Positions 63,569 to 64,000 of a stretch of 64,000 nt of DNA are shown one piece after another; within the stretch, counting starts at the first letter, position 1, and each line of letters begins with the position of its first letter. The stretch comes from Ciceribacter sp. L1K22 (GTDB taxonomy: Bacteria; Pseudomonadota; Alphaproteobacteria; Rhizobiales; Rhizobiaceae). The notes below the pieces were generated by a model, which saw only the letters and a list, made by a program, of their open reading frames with translations, had not been told where the DNA came from and did no database searches. Location: contig NZ_JAGFPK010000001.1 in assembly GCF_017599385.1 (NCBI RefSeq), forward strand, positions 1,603,399-1,667,398, in the 5' to 3' direction. The position numbers were made by a program, and so were the translations under genes.

Positions 63569-64000
63569 ATGAACACCAAGATCAAGCCGCAGGCGGCAAC
63601 GCTTGACCCGCAGGAAGAGACGATCCGTTCGCTCTATCTCGAATCCCTTCACCTCGTCGAGCGGCTTCACCGTCGCCTGCTCGACGTCATCAAGGATGAG
63701 TTCGACCGTCAGGGTCGTTCGGACGTCAACGCCGTTCAGGCGCTGTTGCTCTTCAATATCGGCAATTCGGAGTTGACCGCCGGCGAGTTGCGCTCGCGTG
63801 GCTACTATCTCGGCTCCAACGTTTCCTACAACGTGAAGAAGCTGGTCGATCTCGGCTTCATCAATCACCAGCGCTCGCGCATCGACCGCCGCTCCGTTCG
63901 CATCAGCCTGACGGACGAAGGCCAGAAGATCGCCGAGACGGTTGCTCGTCTCTACGAACGTCATATCGGTTCGATCCAGAAGGTCGGCGGCATCGGCCAG
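63569..64000 (+). CDS. ldtR: MarR family regulator LdtR, cut by window edge
   Basis: The visible 144 residues are a MarR-type winged-helix regulator that starts MNTKIKPQAATLDPQEETIR. The recognition helix lies in GYYLGSNVSYNVKKLVDLG, and the wing in INHQRSRIDRRSVRISLTDEG. In Sinorhizobium and Liberibacter, LdtR controls an L,D-transpeptidase and osmotic-stress genes. The ATG follows GTGAGG. The C-terminal end lies beyond the window, and the next gene in relatives is often glyA. Confidence 0.9.
   Translation, partial: MNTKIKPQAATLDPQEETIRSLYLESLHLVERLHRRLLDVIKDEFDRQGRSDVNAVQALLLFNIGNSELTAGELRSRGYYLGSNVSYNVKKLVDLGFINHQRSRIDRRSVRISLTDEGQKIAETVARLYERHIGSIQKVGGIGQ

Noticed and set aside
1-64000. 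Mobile element or genomic island boundaries around the RTX cluster
   Set aside because: I found no transposase, integrase, tRNA gene or flanking direct repeat, so transfer cannot be claimed from this sequence alone.

Overview
The window is a gene-dense, GC-rich stretch of chromosome from an alphaproteobacterium of the order Rhizobiales (Rhizobium/Sinorhizobium/Agrobacterium type). I infer this from protein content and gene grouping: a purM-purN pair divergent from an AI-2E transporter/hdaA/ppk/ppx operon, uvrC-pgsA-moaD-moaE, rnd, aspS, parC, a hemB/DUF6163/ldtR group, and a leucyl-tRNA-protein transferase (bpt). I see 62 protein genes and no tRNA, rRNA, CRISPR array or insertion sequence. 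Two genes are cut by the window edges: an ABC-F ATPase at the left and ldtR at the right.

Layout. 1-8.4 kb holds an ABC-F ATPase, a degenerate GGDEF protein, a small membrane protein coupled to a multi-pass chemoreceptor, a DinB-like protein, a GST, ndk, a small secreted beta-trefoil protein, a lipoprotein, and a CGNR regulator divergent from an orphan LivH-type permease. 8.4-12.6 kb is a compact leftward operon (pteridine-reductase-like SDR, uvrC, pgsA, moaD, moaE). 12.9-20.7 kb has an outer-membrane barrel, a GST, a periplasmic RNase T2, a UPF0104 membrane protein, rlmJ, a molybdopterin oxidoreductase coupled to a Nudix hydrolase, and an omptin-family protease. 20.8-28.4 kb is the polyphosphate/hdaA operon and the divergent purMN pair. 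28.4-36.5 kb carries an SDR, a small orphan protein, a phytase-like esterase, an AraC regulator with DUF2000, and a tight leftward run rnd-GNAT-Rsm22-DUF2891-membrane protein. 36.6-43.5 kb looks more accessory: a Tat-exported multicopper oxidase, an MFS transporter, a TetR-controlled pair of membrane proteins, and a TetR-cupin pair.

The most unusual part is 43.6-51.0 kb. Three leftward paralogous genes encode about 705-709 residue secreted proteins. Each has exactly seven ~53-residue repeats built on a DGGWVVTW core, which I interpret as a seven-bladed beta-propeller, followed by RTX calcium-binding repeats and a C-terminal type I secretion signal. The RTX halves are nearly identical while the repeat halves have diverged. 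The middle gene has a single-base frameshift. Upstream of copies 2 and 3 lie two pairs of a perfect or near-perfect palindrome (TGAGAC-N4-GTCTCA), and both pairs have the same 62-63 bp spacing. Copies 1 and 3 end in a duplicated double-hairpin 3' element. No type I secretion genes are in the window.

51-64 kb returns to core genes: aspS, a lipid A type acyltransferase in an operon with a cytochrome P450, an exported hypothetical protein, parC, a Tat-exported nitroreductase-like protein, bpt, an RDD protein, hemB, DUF6163 and ldtR.
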